A DNA stretch of 64,000 bases, from contig NC_087391.1 in the NCBI RefSeq assembly GCF_963675165.1, forward strand, positions 1,011,001-1,075,000. Reading direction: 5' to 3'. Each line of letters opens with the position of its first letter. Positions within the stretch are counted from its first letter, which is position 1. Shown in pieces: positions 45,701 through 57,195 of the stretch. Both the position numbers and the translations under genes were made by a program. The notes below the pieces were generated by a model, which saw only the letters and a program-made list of their open reading frames with translations, did not search any database and was not told the origin of the DNA. Source of the stretch: Halichondria panicea. Taxonomy: Eukaryota; Porifera; Demospongiae; Suberitida; Halichondriidae.

Positions 45701-48700
45701 AGGGCCACACGAAGAGATATTAAAATGAAAGCACCGCGGGTGCTGTGATGCCTCGGTGGAGGTGCCAAAGCTATACATAATATAAAACTACTAATAGCTA
45801 GCTTTTATACACACATTGATTATGATGAATTTTGCTGCATGCAATCAACCGAATAGTGGGTAATGATCAATCATGATTGTTGTTAAAAACGATCGATGCC
45901 AAAATTAATCCAAGGCTCTCTGCTCACTCTTGCAGCTACCAATAGCTAGCGTTCTAGTGCAGAGCTAACTACTAAGTAGAGTAGTAACACTCGGTGAACA
46001 AGTTTTGCTACGGACTCTTCTGAAAAGGCTGCAATAGCATTCCAAGTAAGCAAAACTAGGCATAACTCGAGAACGAAGCATTATTTTGCAAATCCATCCA
46101 AGTAAACATGACTAGAAGCCTATAGAAACTCTTACTTGCACTTGATTCATCCTTGAGCAGCTGTAGCGGTCTACACACACACACACACAGACACACAAAC
46201 ACACTACCGTATACCTCGCTTGCGCATGCGCACCGAGGCATGAAAAGGTTACTGAAAGCTCACAAGAGGCTGTTTTCCTTGGCTCTGTCAGCCATTTTAA
46301 GTTTTATTTTGTGAGAGTTTCCTGGCCTGGAACGAAAAAACGCTTCGTGTAGCCCTCCAGAATGGTAAGAAGTATCCTATAAGAGCAAGAACACAGAGCT
46401 AGAAGTATTTTTGGAAGCATAAAATGACTACTAGTTTGTGTTGTTTCTAGAGCTTCCACTGAAAGATATTTTGAAGATTGATCCTGATTGATACACCGAT
46501 ATATTTATCATGTGTGTGCTTCAAACTTCTCTCGTGGCATTTTATAGTTTCACAAAAATCATTATAAGAAATCATGAATATATTCATGAGCAAACTGTTT
46601 ACCGTAACCTTAATAATAGAACGGTTGTGAACAGCTTCCTTACCTTAGAGACGATGGATGTGTATGACATGTGTGTTTTGCATGGGCAATTTTAGTGGGG
46701 TCAAAAATCAAATGCTAGTGCGTAACGCAGTAAGAACATTTGCCTTCTAGCACAAGGGAAGAAATAGCAGTAGGATATATGAGAAACAAGAAATTGAATT
46801 TTTGGAGTGACCTAATGCCTTGTGAAAGAACAAATTCAATAACTGCTACCTTTATTAATAATTACAGATAAAGGAATTATTTTAAGTCTCGCAAACTTGA
46901 AAGACGTCATCAATCAGTTGTGGGATGCTCGTACTGAGTGGTTCCAGATAGGAGTTAATCTTGGGCTGACACCAGTGGATCTGAAAGCCATTGAAATGAA
47001 GCATCGAGCTAGTCCTGACTTGAGTTTTCAAGATATGTTAGAAGTTTGGTTGAAAAACACCGAAAATGTAACGACGTGGAAAGATCTTTCGAATGCTTTA
47101 CATGCTGTTGGAATGGTTAGAATGGCTACCGAGATCGAGAGAAAATACAATATCGTTCCCTTGAAAGAAATAGGTGAGTTGATTTATAGTAACACATTGT
47201 ATAATTATTATTTTTATATACATGTATACATGTAGGTCCCATAGTCGAAGATCATCTAATAAGCTCAGTGCGAGAGATAGTTCATTTGCCAATGGACGAC
47301 TGGTTTGAAGTTGGGCTGAAACTTCAGCTTAGTGAGGAAGCTCTTAAGCAGATTGAGAGAGACTATCCCCAACATGAGAGAAGGAAATCAGAAATGCTAT
47401 CAAGATGGTTTCAGTCCCACCCAGACGCATCATATGAAGAACTGATAAAAGCTCTTGCTTCAACTGGTAACAAGTCTGTGGCTGAGGAGCTTTGTTCCAA
47501 ACAAGGTAAAGTACACACATATATAGTACGCCTGTGATGATGGCAGATGGTAGTGTGTGTATATATTAATTGATTGTGTGATCATTACTTATGTAGGTGT
47601 TCCAGCAGAAATAGTAAAATATGAAATTGTTTCAAGGTATATAATGGAATACACTAGATACCTTAAAGAAATGTACTTGAGTGAGCCTATTATGCAAGAA
47701 GATCCATGGCCGCCTCCTCCAAGTGAGGAATTCACTAAACTCACTCTTATTTTAAAGACCAAAAATGGAAACGATAGCGATGAGCAAATAGATTTGGAAA
47801 ATATTTTCGAAGACTTGGAGAAACCTTTTAAGATACTCATAGACGGAGATCCTGGCTCAGGAAAGTCAACTCTATGTAGGAAGATTGTTCACAATTGGTC
47901 TAAAAAGAAAATGGCTCAAGATTTTAACTTAACTGTTCTCGTCCCTTTAAGAGATCCAGAGATAGTTAACTCAAATAGAATCGACGATCTTTTCTACCAT
48001 GATGATTCTGTTCTTCAAATGAAAGTAGTGGAGCATGTTAGGAAAAATCAAGGTGCTAATGTTCTCCTTATAATGGATGGCTATGATGAGCTTTCTCACA
48101 AACAAAGAACGAAACACTCACTATTTTTACAAATCTTGCAAGGCAAAAAACTAGCTAAATGCTCAGTACTGGTAACTTCCCGCCCTCATGCCTCACAAAA
48201 ATTAGAGAGCTTGCATACTCTAAGTCAACACGTTAAATTATTAGGGTTTAGTAAAAGGGACATCATGAGCTGTATTTCTTCATCAATACATGGCGAAAAA
48301 GGAAAAAAACTACAGTATCTGTTACGTTTTGAGAAGCTTGAGCTTCTAAAAGTTTGTGAGAACCCTTTAAGTTGTGCCATCATCATTTTTGTGTATAAAC
48401 AAGAGAATTATGACTTACCACTAACCCTCACTGGAACTTACGAATATTTTATTTCGAATGTTCTCACCAGGGAAGCAGACATACAAGGCATCGAATGTAA
48501 ATCAATGCTCGAACCAGACCTTTTAAATTTGTGTAAGCTTGCATATGAGAATAGTATCAATGACAGAGTTGTACTTGAAGATGAAGAAGTTAGAAAACTC
48601 ACTGGTCAAAATTTTAAATCACTAGGACTACTCACTGCCTCTAAAGGCTTCATGAGTCGTGGCCGAAAACTGAATTATGCTTTCACTCACCTGACGGTAC

Positions 48701-50730
48701 AAGAATATCTAGCTGCAAAATGGGTTCACGAAACACTGTCCCCCTTGGACGCTAGTAATTTCTTAGCTTGTAATGTGATGGATGATCGCTTTAGGTACAT
48801 ACTGCTTTTCCTAGCTGGTCAATCCAAACTACATCATCAGTCTTATGAACATTTCATTTGTGACAAACAGTTAGATTTGTGCACGTTCGAGGAAACAACA
48901 GATCATAAGGCATTTGTGACAAAAATAATGTTTATATATGAAGCTCAGAATATTGTATTGTGCCCTCTTTTATCATCATTGATTAAAGGGCGAGTGCTAA
49001 AGATAATGGCATCTGGAATTAATGAAAAGTTATCTGCTTCTTTAGCTTTCTTCATTGACAAGAGTTGTTGCACGTGGGAGGTTGTTAATCTGATGCTTGT
49101 TCATTCAAATTTTGTCCAGTTTGTGAGCAATTTTAAAAGCACTAACAAGTTGACAATTGTAAAAAGCTTTGTTCTAAATCACGAACCCATTATCACAGAC
49201 TACGGTTGCTGTACTATTAACGACATAAATAGATTGTTATGCCAAGATGCGTTCTGTAATGTAAACAGCTTGTCAGTTACAAGTCCAGTTGATGAAAAGG
49301 AATGTGCTTATTTTTACGTTGAGGAAAAACAATCAGCAATGTTTTTAAGAATGCTAATAATGATGGGAAACATACAACATTTATCTCTACAAGGAGTAGT
49401 TGGTGCTACCAATGATACATTTCATGATTTTATTGGTAATAACATGAACTATCTTGAGTCTCTGGATATTAAGTCATCTCAGCAGAGCTTGGAAATCCTT
49501 TGGGCATTAGGCTTTGCAGTTCGTGGACGTCTTCAAGTCATGAAGAGTTTGTCATTGCAGGTACTACTCCCATCTGAAATAGAACATAAAGTTGACACAA
49601 GATTAGGATTTACTGTCAAAGAAAACTTTTTCAACCTTGACTCTCTCATTTTAAGATCATGTTGGAATACAAAGGATCTCTTTGGTTCGAGTTTCAGCCC
49701 AACATTGTCTAACTTTTTATATGGGATTGCTATGAACCATACTTTGCAAAGGGTAACCCTAGGAGATATGGATCTTAATCCAAAAGGTGTGTGTTACATT
49801 CTTCAAAACAACCACACATTGCACACATTTAATCTCGTCTTTGTTGAGCTGACGAAAAAACTGATTTCCTCACTAAGCATTGGCTTAAAGAAGAATAAAA
49901 CCTTAAGAAGTCTTTGTCTGATAGATTTTCAAGATCGGACTGTTGGAGTAGGCTCTGCTATATCTTTTGCAATCACCAATGCTAGAACCGTTGCATTAAC
50001 ATGCGTTTCTGATTTAGAAATGGATATCGAAGCAAAACCAGAAAATCCCTATCATCTTCTTCTGGATTCAATTGTTACCAGTAAATTGCAGTCAGTAGTA
50101 TTAGATTTTGAACCCGGAAAATTCTCTTTTAATTCTGCTAAATTCTTTAAGCATTTAATCCGAATGCTCATCAAGGACAAAACCTTAACACGATTCACTC
50201 TATATTATTCGTACTACTCTGAAGAACACCTAGCTGAAATCGCTCGAGCTCTTGTGATAAGTGGAAAAAGAAATGAAATTGATTTCACACTTGGGAATAG
50301 TCTAACACCATCTATTTATTCCAGATTTTCTCATTCACCAACGTCAATATTGAATGGAAATAGACGTCCTGGGGATTACCAAATCCCTATAGTACAGGAC
50401 CAAGAGTTACTAATTCAACAAAAAGTGGATGAGTTTAAGGATATTATGTTGAAAAACATGCTAAAGACACTCGTGTTTATTTTGGCCATACGTAAACAAA
50501 AACAAAATAAAATTTTGGAGCAACTAAGCTTTGATTTGTTAACGTATTCTATTCTGAAAGTTCTTCATAAACGCATCCACAGACAAACGGTATTCCTCGA
50601 TATATGGAAAGAAACGAGGATGCTAAGAAGTCTGCTGAACACTCTCTCATTCATTCTAATGCTGCGTAAACAGAGACAACAAGTATTCCTTGATACCCTT
50701 AGATACCATGTCATGTACATTCCAGAATAG
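42788..50730 (+). CDS. NLR-D: 2A-Death-Death-NACHT-LRR receptor, intact by eye
   Basis: Exons: 42788-43040, 46868-47173, 47236-47505 and 47597-50730, giving 1320 residues. Domain order is as in NLR-C. Residues 1-75 form the basic leader and hydrophobic segment up to NPG; Death domains occupy about 90-185 and 190-275, and NACHT begins about residue 340. Walker A is GDPGSGKST; Walker B is LLIMDGYDEL, with Met for the usual Phe. The leucine-rich part differs most from the other copies (for example NDTFHDFIGNN). Intron 1 is 3.8 kb and full of nested elements, while B and C have about 300 bp. Exons 2 and 3 and the intron resemble NLR-A more than B or C. Confidence 0.88.
42989..43015 (+). other. 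2A-like ribosome-skipping motif GDVELNPGP, NLR-D
   Basis: Identical to the motif in B and C and placed right after LSLLILS. The predicted break lies after residue 75, between NPG and P. Confidence 0.85.
43351..43557. repeat. Palindromic MITE in NLR-D intron 1
   Basis: CCAAGAGTATATGATAGAGA and the reversed right end CCAAGAGTATATGATAGAGA match exactly. The arms continue through ATCGAACGTAGGCATACTG. NLR-A keeps a shortened copy (about 1217-1380). Confidence 0.85.
44025..44876. mobile_element. Long palindrome (852 bp) inserted in NLR-D intron 1
   Basis: GAGTAAACAACCGATTATCG on the left mirrors CGATAATCGGTTGTTTACTC on the right, and the homology runs almost to the centre near 44450. TATA flanks both ends (44021-44024, 44877-44880). 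NLR-A intron 1 has the uninterrupted sequence CCAGCTATATACTG. No protein is encoded; mirrored short frames are artefacts. Confidence 0.88.
44979..45524. repeat. Foldback-type element, family of the inner arms at 11470/13467
   Basis: It begins GTATAGGATATACCACACCT and ends with an imperfect inverted match (GTGTGGTATAAG). Similar arms occur in the composite insertion at 11462-13500. A minus-strand frame (45357-45175) has no similarity I recognise. Confidence 0.5.
45529..46609. mobile_element. TTAA-flanked (piggyBac-like) non-autonomous element
   Basis: Termini GGTTACGGTAAACCGTTTGC and, reversed, GGTTACGGTAAACAGTTTGC lie between TTAA (45525-45528) and TTAA (46610-46613). NLR-A intron 1 has a single TTAA in the matching context (CCTACTTAATAATAGAAC, near 1955). 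TTAA is the piggyBac target. Family X copy 2 is nested inside. Confidence 0.8.
45725..46241 (+). mobile_element. Repeat family X, copy 2 (517 bp)
   Basis: This is the least interrupted copy. The 5' end ATGAAAGCACCGCGGGTGCT contains a small hairpin, and TGCCTCGGTG near the start is answered by CACCGAGGCA at the 3' end. The 3' end also holds a 25-bp hairpin (CCTCG..GCGCATGCGC..CGAGG). An (AC)n run precedes the 3' end. No coding capacity. Confidence 0.7.
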
Positions 50731-50796
50731 ATCATTAAAAATTGTATTCTATATATAATTATAAGTTTGTGTATAACAACACTGTTGAATGTATAA

Positions 50797-52954
50797 TTAA
50801 TTATTATTTGTCTTTGGAGGTGTGTCTGGCTGGTTGTCAGGGTGTGACTTATGATAGGCCTCCAGAGTCTCCAAGGCAGAGCACACTCTAGTGATGGTCG
50901 GGTACACACTCATCTCAACTTTGAACCTAGGGGGGGGGGGTGAATTGATGTTGGACGTTGAGTGTTAGTAAATTAAAAAACTATAGCTATGCATATAGTT
51001 TAGAACCAAGGGAATAGATCCATGCACTTTCTGACAGAATGTACTGTATACTTATTGTACATAATAATTATAGCATAATCATTTTTCCTGCTCAGGCAAT
51101 AATATAGGAAAGAGTCACTCACCTAAAGGCTTAAACTAACCCTACCTTTTAGCGTTATTCACTTGAGGGACAAGACAGACGTCTGCCATTGTCACCTGAG
51201 GGGATATACGCAGTTCAGTATCAATGGCAGTGTAAACAGACTCACCTCATCCCCCACACAATACTTCCCAGCTGTCTTCTGAAGCACCAGCTCCAAACCT
51301 GTACGTGAATGTGATTAAGAAATAATGGTCAATCGATCATTACTACCACTCCTGTTACTACGCATATACAATCATAATGACTAAACTGAACTCACTGTCA
51401 AATCCTGTGGTGATCCAGTGCTTGCCCCACTCAAATTTCTTTTCATCTCCAACGTACCTTAGCACTTTTAGATTCTAAGATTATAACGTGGTAGCTTAAT
51501 TTAGTAATCATACAATTAAATCTTACCTGTATCGGCTGGATCCCACCAGCAATGTTACTAGATATCGTCCTGACCTGAGAAAACACAGTAAGCATGATGG
51601 ATACTGATAGGGGTGCCCATGCATAGTATAATTATTATTAAGAAGAGAAGAGTGTTGAACTACTGATAACTGTACACAAAAAACATAACTCGCACATGAT
51701 GAAGTATATTGTAGTAATCTCCTAGTAAATGGTAACCGTGACGTTTTAGGGGTGCTGTAATTGAACAATGACATCTGATTCTAGCTAGTCGTTTGTGTTC
51801 AACGTTCAGAGCTAACGGATAGGAAACAATCTTTTCACAAAAATCATAGTCGGGTTGGTCTTCTTCCCTTGCACTGTTGCAGTTCGCGACCAATTATACT
51901 CTTGGTATTACAATTGTTCACGCTCAATGTACCTTACTTTAAATTAGCATTTATTAGAACCTTATTAACACCTTAATAAATACTACTACCTTAACCATGA
52001 TTTGATGTTGATGTTGATATCATACTCTTCTCTAACAATTCTCATTGTTAGTGCTCCACTTCCTCCCTTTGTTGTTGTGCGAGCCTCTGGGGCCCTGCTC
52101 CACGTATTTAAGGTTTTGTTTACCTTTTTTGCCTTACTTCACTTTAACTTCGTTTTACCCTGTATTGTCAGTTGATGTTTTGCTTCTCAATCTGGTTAAG
52201 CTACACTGTGAAGTCAATTTGTCTATAACTAGTTGTTGTTGCCTATAGCTAGGAGCCTGTCTCTAGCTAATTTGTCTAGCCTGTCTAGAATCCCTCTACA
52301 CCAAGATAAGAGCTCAACAACAATGGCCCCCTCACCCGTGCTCTCTTGGCAGGGTCTCCGTGGGGAACGAGGTACGGTGGACCCCTCGTCTCATCAAGGT
52401 ACTCGATAATGGCCAGCTGGGTGGGTGAGGGAATGAATGTGATAGTATAAATGAGCAGTTAACGTACAGACTCTGTGAGGACTAGTCCGTCTATCTCCAA
52501 GGTAGGTACCACACACTGAGGATTCAAAGCTTTGTAGGTGTCAGTAAACTGTCAAAAAAACGTCTCATAATTAAATTTTACACATAAATCATTAATTACC
52601 TGCTGTCCGCCATCTTTCACCAGATGAACAGCCTTGTACTCATACTCTATACCTTTTAGCGCAAGAGCTGCACTGAACAAGATAACATTAAAACAGGGGC
52701 CGTGGGCTTGACTATGTCTAGGGATAGCGGGTGGACCAGTAATTATTAGGTAGCTAGACTATTACCCTCTCACCAAATCTCACTCTCCAGGAGCAGGAGC
52801 TGGGGTAGAACGAGTGGAGGATGGGCTGGAGAGGGGTATACAGGTGTAAGGTCTATGTACGTCAGACGATTCAATGAATATGTGTGTTTACTATAATTAT
52901 ATTGACTAGACTGAGCATTAGTTTGTACCATACCCTGATAGTTTGAGCTGCCAT
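50797..52954 (-). CDS. GSTZ1-D: second complete GSTZ1-like gene (maleylacetoacetate isomerase)
   Basis: Ten minus-strand exons parallel those of the gene at 53270-54880. Exon 1 is MAAQTIR (52954-52934), then [142 protein letters not shown] and FKVEMSVYPTITRVCSALET, ending KTNNN. All frames and splice sites look intact. The glutathione-activating SSCSW motif is kept, but the residue before it is Pro where the neighbour and human GSTZ1 have Arg. Expected activity is glutathione-dependent isomerisation of maleylacetoacetate in tyrosine breakdown. It is convergent with NLR-D, 66 bp from its stop. Intron 5 carries about 400 bp of extra sequence (about 51890-52320). Confidence 0.8.
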
Positions 52955-53269
52955 CTTTTAATATTGTCTGTGTCTCACACACACCTTCCTTGCAGCTAGT
53001 GTCACTGTGGATTTCAAGAGGTGTTCCAAGCCAAATCAATGCTTATTGCTGACTCAACAAACAATACCATACATTCTTCATAAAACCTCAAATGTAAAAA
53101 TAATAATGGACCGTCACCAAAGAGTTTAGTTCGTCTTTTTATATACTGTTAGGTTATACTATTTCCACACTCACATTCACTCAACATCACAACGTAATTA
53201 TTAAAACCTAAAATGTCAAAAATAACAATGGGCAGTCGCAGTCAGTCAGTCAGTCGCCAAAGAGTTTAG

Positions 53270-54880
53270 TTATGTCTTTGGAGGTGTGTCGGGCTGGTTG
53301 TCAGGGTGTGACTTGTGATAGGCCTCCAGAGTCTCCAAAGCAGAGCACACTCTAGTGATGGTCGGGTACACACTCATCTCAACTTTGAACCTGGGAGGGG
53401 GAGGGGGGGTGAAAAGGATAAATAAAAGGTTGTGCAAAACAGCTAGCAGATACTATAAATAGATGGTAGCAATTGAAATATTGGAGCTATAGCTAGCTAA
53501 GCTATAGATCTACATTGATCGCTATAAATTATATATAGAATTCTAGTGGAAGGAATATTTGATTTCATGTACATATACCTGTTAGCATTATAGAGCTGTG
53601 GTACTAGACAGAGGTCAGCCATCGTCACCTGAGAAGAGGTGCTACATGTAGTCGTTGGTTACTAATATACAGACTCACCTCATCCCCCACACAGTACTTC
53701 CCTGCCGTTTTCTGAAGCACCAGCTCCAAACCTGTGAAAGTGATGAACACTACTTTGAAAGAAAATCCTACTACACAGAAATAGTACAGCGTATGTTATA
53801 ACCTAACAAAAGCCATACACAAGCTGCAGCTGTTCCTAGAAATTGCTTAACCAGTATTAAAGAGAAACATTATATAGCGAGGTGAGACGACAAAGATACA
53901 AAAAGGACTACAAAGACCTCTTGAAATAAGAGCAAACCATGCATTTATCAACATGCAAGCAATTGTATACATTAGAGAACCACCGTACTGTCAAATCCTT
54001 TGGTGATCCAGTGCTTGCCCCACTCAAATTTCTTTTCATCCCCAACATACTTGAGCACCCTCAGGTTCTGAAATTGCAAATCCAATATAAACAGCAGGAG
54101 CAGATTATTTTACACCTGTATTGGCTGAATCCCAGCAGCAATGTTGTTGGATATCGACCTGACCTGAGAAATGAATATCGACCATTAAAATAATGTAGGA
54201 CAACAGTATACATTCCAACAAATGGTCACCTCACCCGTGCTCTCTTGGCAGGGTCTCCGTGGGGAACAAAGTACGGTGGGCCTCTCGTCTCATCAAGGTA
54301 CTCGATAATGGCCAGCTGGGTGGGTGAGGGGATGAACGTGATATAGTATAAATGAGCAGTTAACGTACAGACTCTGTGAGGACTAGTCCGTCTATCTCCA
54401 AGGTAGGTACCACACACTGAGGGTTCAAAGCTTTGTACGAGTCTGCAAACTGAACAATAATGAAAAATCAACAAACACAGACGTCTAAAATTGTTTGGAT
54501 GATCGTAAACATACCTGTTGTCCGCCATCTTGTACCAGATGAACAGGTTTGTACTCGTACTCGATACCTTTCAGTGCAAGAGCTGAAGGAAGACGTACAC
54601 AAATATTTAATTATTCAATAGACGACTGAATTAATTAGCAACGAAAATTGTACGATACTATGGATCTCACCAAATCTCACTCTCCAGGAGCAGGAGCTTC
54701 TGTAGTAAGAGTGGAGGATGGGCTGCATGAGGGGGTGGGGTGCATGAGGTTGCTGTCAGAGACAGAGGGTATATTCTACAGTGCAGTGTTGGGTGGATGA
54801 GGCGTGCCAAAGGCAGCTGTGCGTTCCTAGCTTATGGATGAACTTGGTTTTACTTGTTAACTCACAGTTTCAGCTGCCAT
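53270..54880 (-). CDS. GSTZ1: GSTZ1, maleylacetoacetate isomerase / glutathione S-transferase zeta
   Basis: Ten short exons give 215 residues, against 216 in human. The start is ATG at 54880 (MAAET, donor GTGAGT); exon 2 begins after CAG with PILHSYYRSSCSWRVRF, carrying the zeta-class SSCSW motif whose Ser and Cys contact glutathione. Later exons give [102 protein letters not shown] and HPDNQPDTPPKT. ATG at 54728 is a weaker alternative start. The enzyme converts maleylacetoacetate to fumarylacetoacetate in cytosolic (and possibly mitochondrial) tyrosine catabolism. It is head to head with POMT2 (270 bp between start codons). This is the likely parent of the four other copies in the window. 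Confidence 0.93.
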
Positions 54881-55150
54881 CTCTTCAGAAGTGCCTCTCA
54901 AGCTCAACAGCAAAAGGGTCTCTTGTTTGAGTTCTGTTTTCTCCTTACGTTGTAATAAAGAAAAATTGGGTTTCAGATTGTGTGCGGCTAGTCAACGAGA
55001 CGGGCTAAATAGCCACATGGCTGTAAATAGACCCTGCCACACCTCTGTTTTCAGATAACTGAAAGTCATTTAGAGACCATCTATCAAGTCAAGCTTCAAC
55101 ACAGCCACAACCTCATACAAATCATTACCTATCCCCTAGCAACCATCTCT
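54881..55150. promoter_or_regulatory. Shared divergent promoter region of GSTZ1 and POMT2
   Basis: Only 270 bp separate the two start codons, so promoters and 5' UTRs of both genes must lie here or overlap. No TATA box at a convincing position and no CpG-rich stretch is evident. Confidence 0.6.
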
Positions 55151-57195
55151 ATGGCATCCCCTGAAGAGAGAGAGCCTCAGAGTGAAGACTATCACTCGAA
55201 CTCCGATTCCCCTGTTACCAAGACTCCGGACCTGGGAGTACCGTCTTCCTCACATTACTGTGGTCGTCTCTATAGCTCTCCATTAAATGACTCGGATGTG
55301 GCCTACTATGTTGGACTGGCTGTCATCACTCTGGCGTCCATAGCAACTAGACTGTATAAAATAGACGAGCCGTACCATGTAGCGTAAGTCACCCTCACAA
55401 TAAGTATTTGGAATTTGTTGATTGATATTCGGCTAGGCTGTGTAGAAAGGTTGTATTACTCAATTGAGATTATAGAATATTCCACAATGATTATATACCA
55501 GTAACGGTTCTGTATGGTTTATGGTTTGGTGATATATTTTCCACACACTTTCCACACACTTCAGGTGGGATGAGACCCACTTTGGTAAGCACGCCAGCTG
55601 GTACATTCAAGGAAGGTTCTTCTTTGATGTCCACCCTCCACTAGGAAAGGTGAGCCATGGTTTGCTTAGGGTAATGGTGTGTGGAGCTTGTTGTAAATAG
55701 ATGATTACGACAGGAAATGCCAATGATATTTCAAGGTGATACTTTACCCATACATGTCTCCCCCTCTGAATCAACTGTCTGTCTGTACATGCTGTATGTA
55801 TGCACAATTAGTGGCTTAACTCTTGTGAGAAGAATGTTACAGTACTGACAATTCTGTTCCCACATAATTTTTATTATGAATATTCAAGTCTTGTTGCTGC
55901 TACACTTTCATAGTTTATCGTATGTAGCCCATAATTGTTTTTAATTCCTCTTGCTTGTAATTCTCACGCAATAGCTGGTCATAGTTATTGTAATGTGCCA
56001 CTGCTATTACATTGCCATAGCTACTACTGTACAGTATGTACTTTCTGGGCCAAACAGATTATGTAGTAATAATTATGTCTTTTTGTTGGCCTTACACTAC
56101 GCAACCAATCTTTACTCTTGCCCCCCTCTCCCCCACCACCAGTTGATTATAGCGGTAGCTGGAGTGCTCACTGGCTACAACGGTTCCTTTGAGTTTGAGG
56201 AGCCAGGGCAACAGTACAAGGACACTCCTTACGTCGGCATGAGAGTGGTACGTGCATACACTCTGTGTACAGCATTAGATTAGAGCGTGTTTGAAACTAT
56301 CTCTGAATATTGGTTTCACTGGTATAGTTACAAGTTAGAGGCTGAGCATTTGTAATACTCTCGTAGATTAGGTGATAACAAGGTGTGGGTGTAATCACTG
56401 CCGTACATGTAGGTTGAGTTTGGAATGTTGTAATCGTATATACCTATATTTATGTACATTTCTAAGTGATGTGTACGTAACCATTGATCATAATACCTAA
56501 GTCTTCATAGTCACCACCGTATTTGTACTTCCCCCTGTGCAGGCGTGTGCTGTGTTGGGCCTCCTAGTAGTGCCCCTAGGCTATCTCACAGTCTGGGAGC
56601 TGGTCCGCTCGACCACAGCTGCTCTGTTGGCCGGCGTCATGCTTCTCTGTGAAACGGGCACTCTAGTACTCTCACAGTACATACTTCTAGACCCTCCATT
56701 GATCTTCTTTATCATGGCCGCCTCTTTCTGTACGGCAAGATTCATCAACTGTAGAAACGAGTGAGTTAATGATGTCTCTCTCTCTCTATTCTCTGTGCTA
56801 ATTATTCACCGCTTGTCTTCTCTTGTTACTACAGACCATTTGATATGGAGTGGTGGTACTGGCTGTCACTCTCAGGGATGTTCATAGGATGTGCCTTCAG
56901 GTGAGCCCCGGTTCTTTTGCCTTAATTATTCATTGACCCTTTTTATGCTTTTAGGGGTAAACCTTTTTGTTCATGTTCTAGTTAACATGTGCTACACACT
57001 GATATTTTTTTTTCTAAAGCTAGCCTTTCTTCCTTCTTTACGACCTGTAATCAAGGCTAGTCCATTGTATTGTTTGTAATGCTCCTTTTTCTCTGTTCTA
57101 GTGTAAAGTGGGTGGGGCTGTTTGTGATTGCTCTGGTTGGCCTGACGACACTCAAGGACCTCTGGGACCTCTGGGGAGACCTCACCCTCACAATG
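55151..57195 (+). CDS. POMT2: POMT2, protein O-mannosyltransferase 2, N-terminal part only
   Basis: Exons: 55151-55383, 55565-55649, 56143-56247, 56543-56760, 56835-56900 and 57102-57195, about 267 residues in frame. After a Ser/Pro-rich cytosolic start come the first membrane span ([15 protein letters not shown]) and the luminal loop with [13 protein letters not shown] and [10 protein letters not shown]. The acidic pair DE here is essential in this family. Further spans carry [18 protein letters not shown] and [13 protein letters not shown]. The enzyme works with POMT1 in the ER membrane to attach mannose to Ser/Thr of proteins such as dystroglycan. Human POMT2 has 750 residues, with three MIR domains in the missing part. 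The last exon ends [10 protein letters not shown] with a donor, but no following exon is visible before the opposite-strand gene ending at 57900. Confidence 0.88.

Noticed and set aside
54726-54728. ATG at 54728 as the GSTZ1 start
   Set aside because: An upstream exon (54880-54866, MAAET) with a good donor joins in frame at CAG before PILHSYY, gives a length close to human, and has a counterpart (MAAQTIR) in the neighbouring copy.
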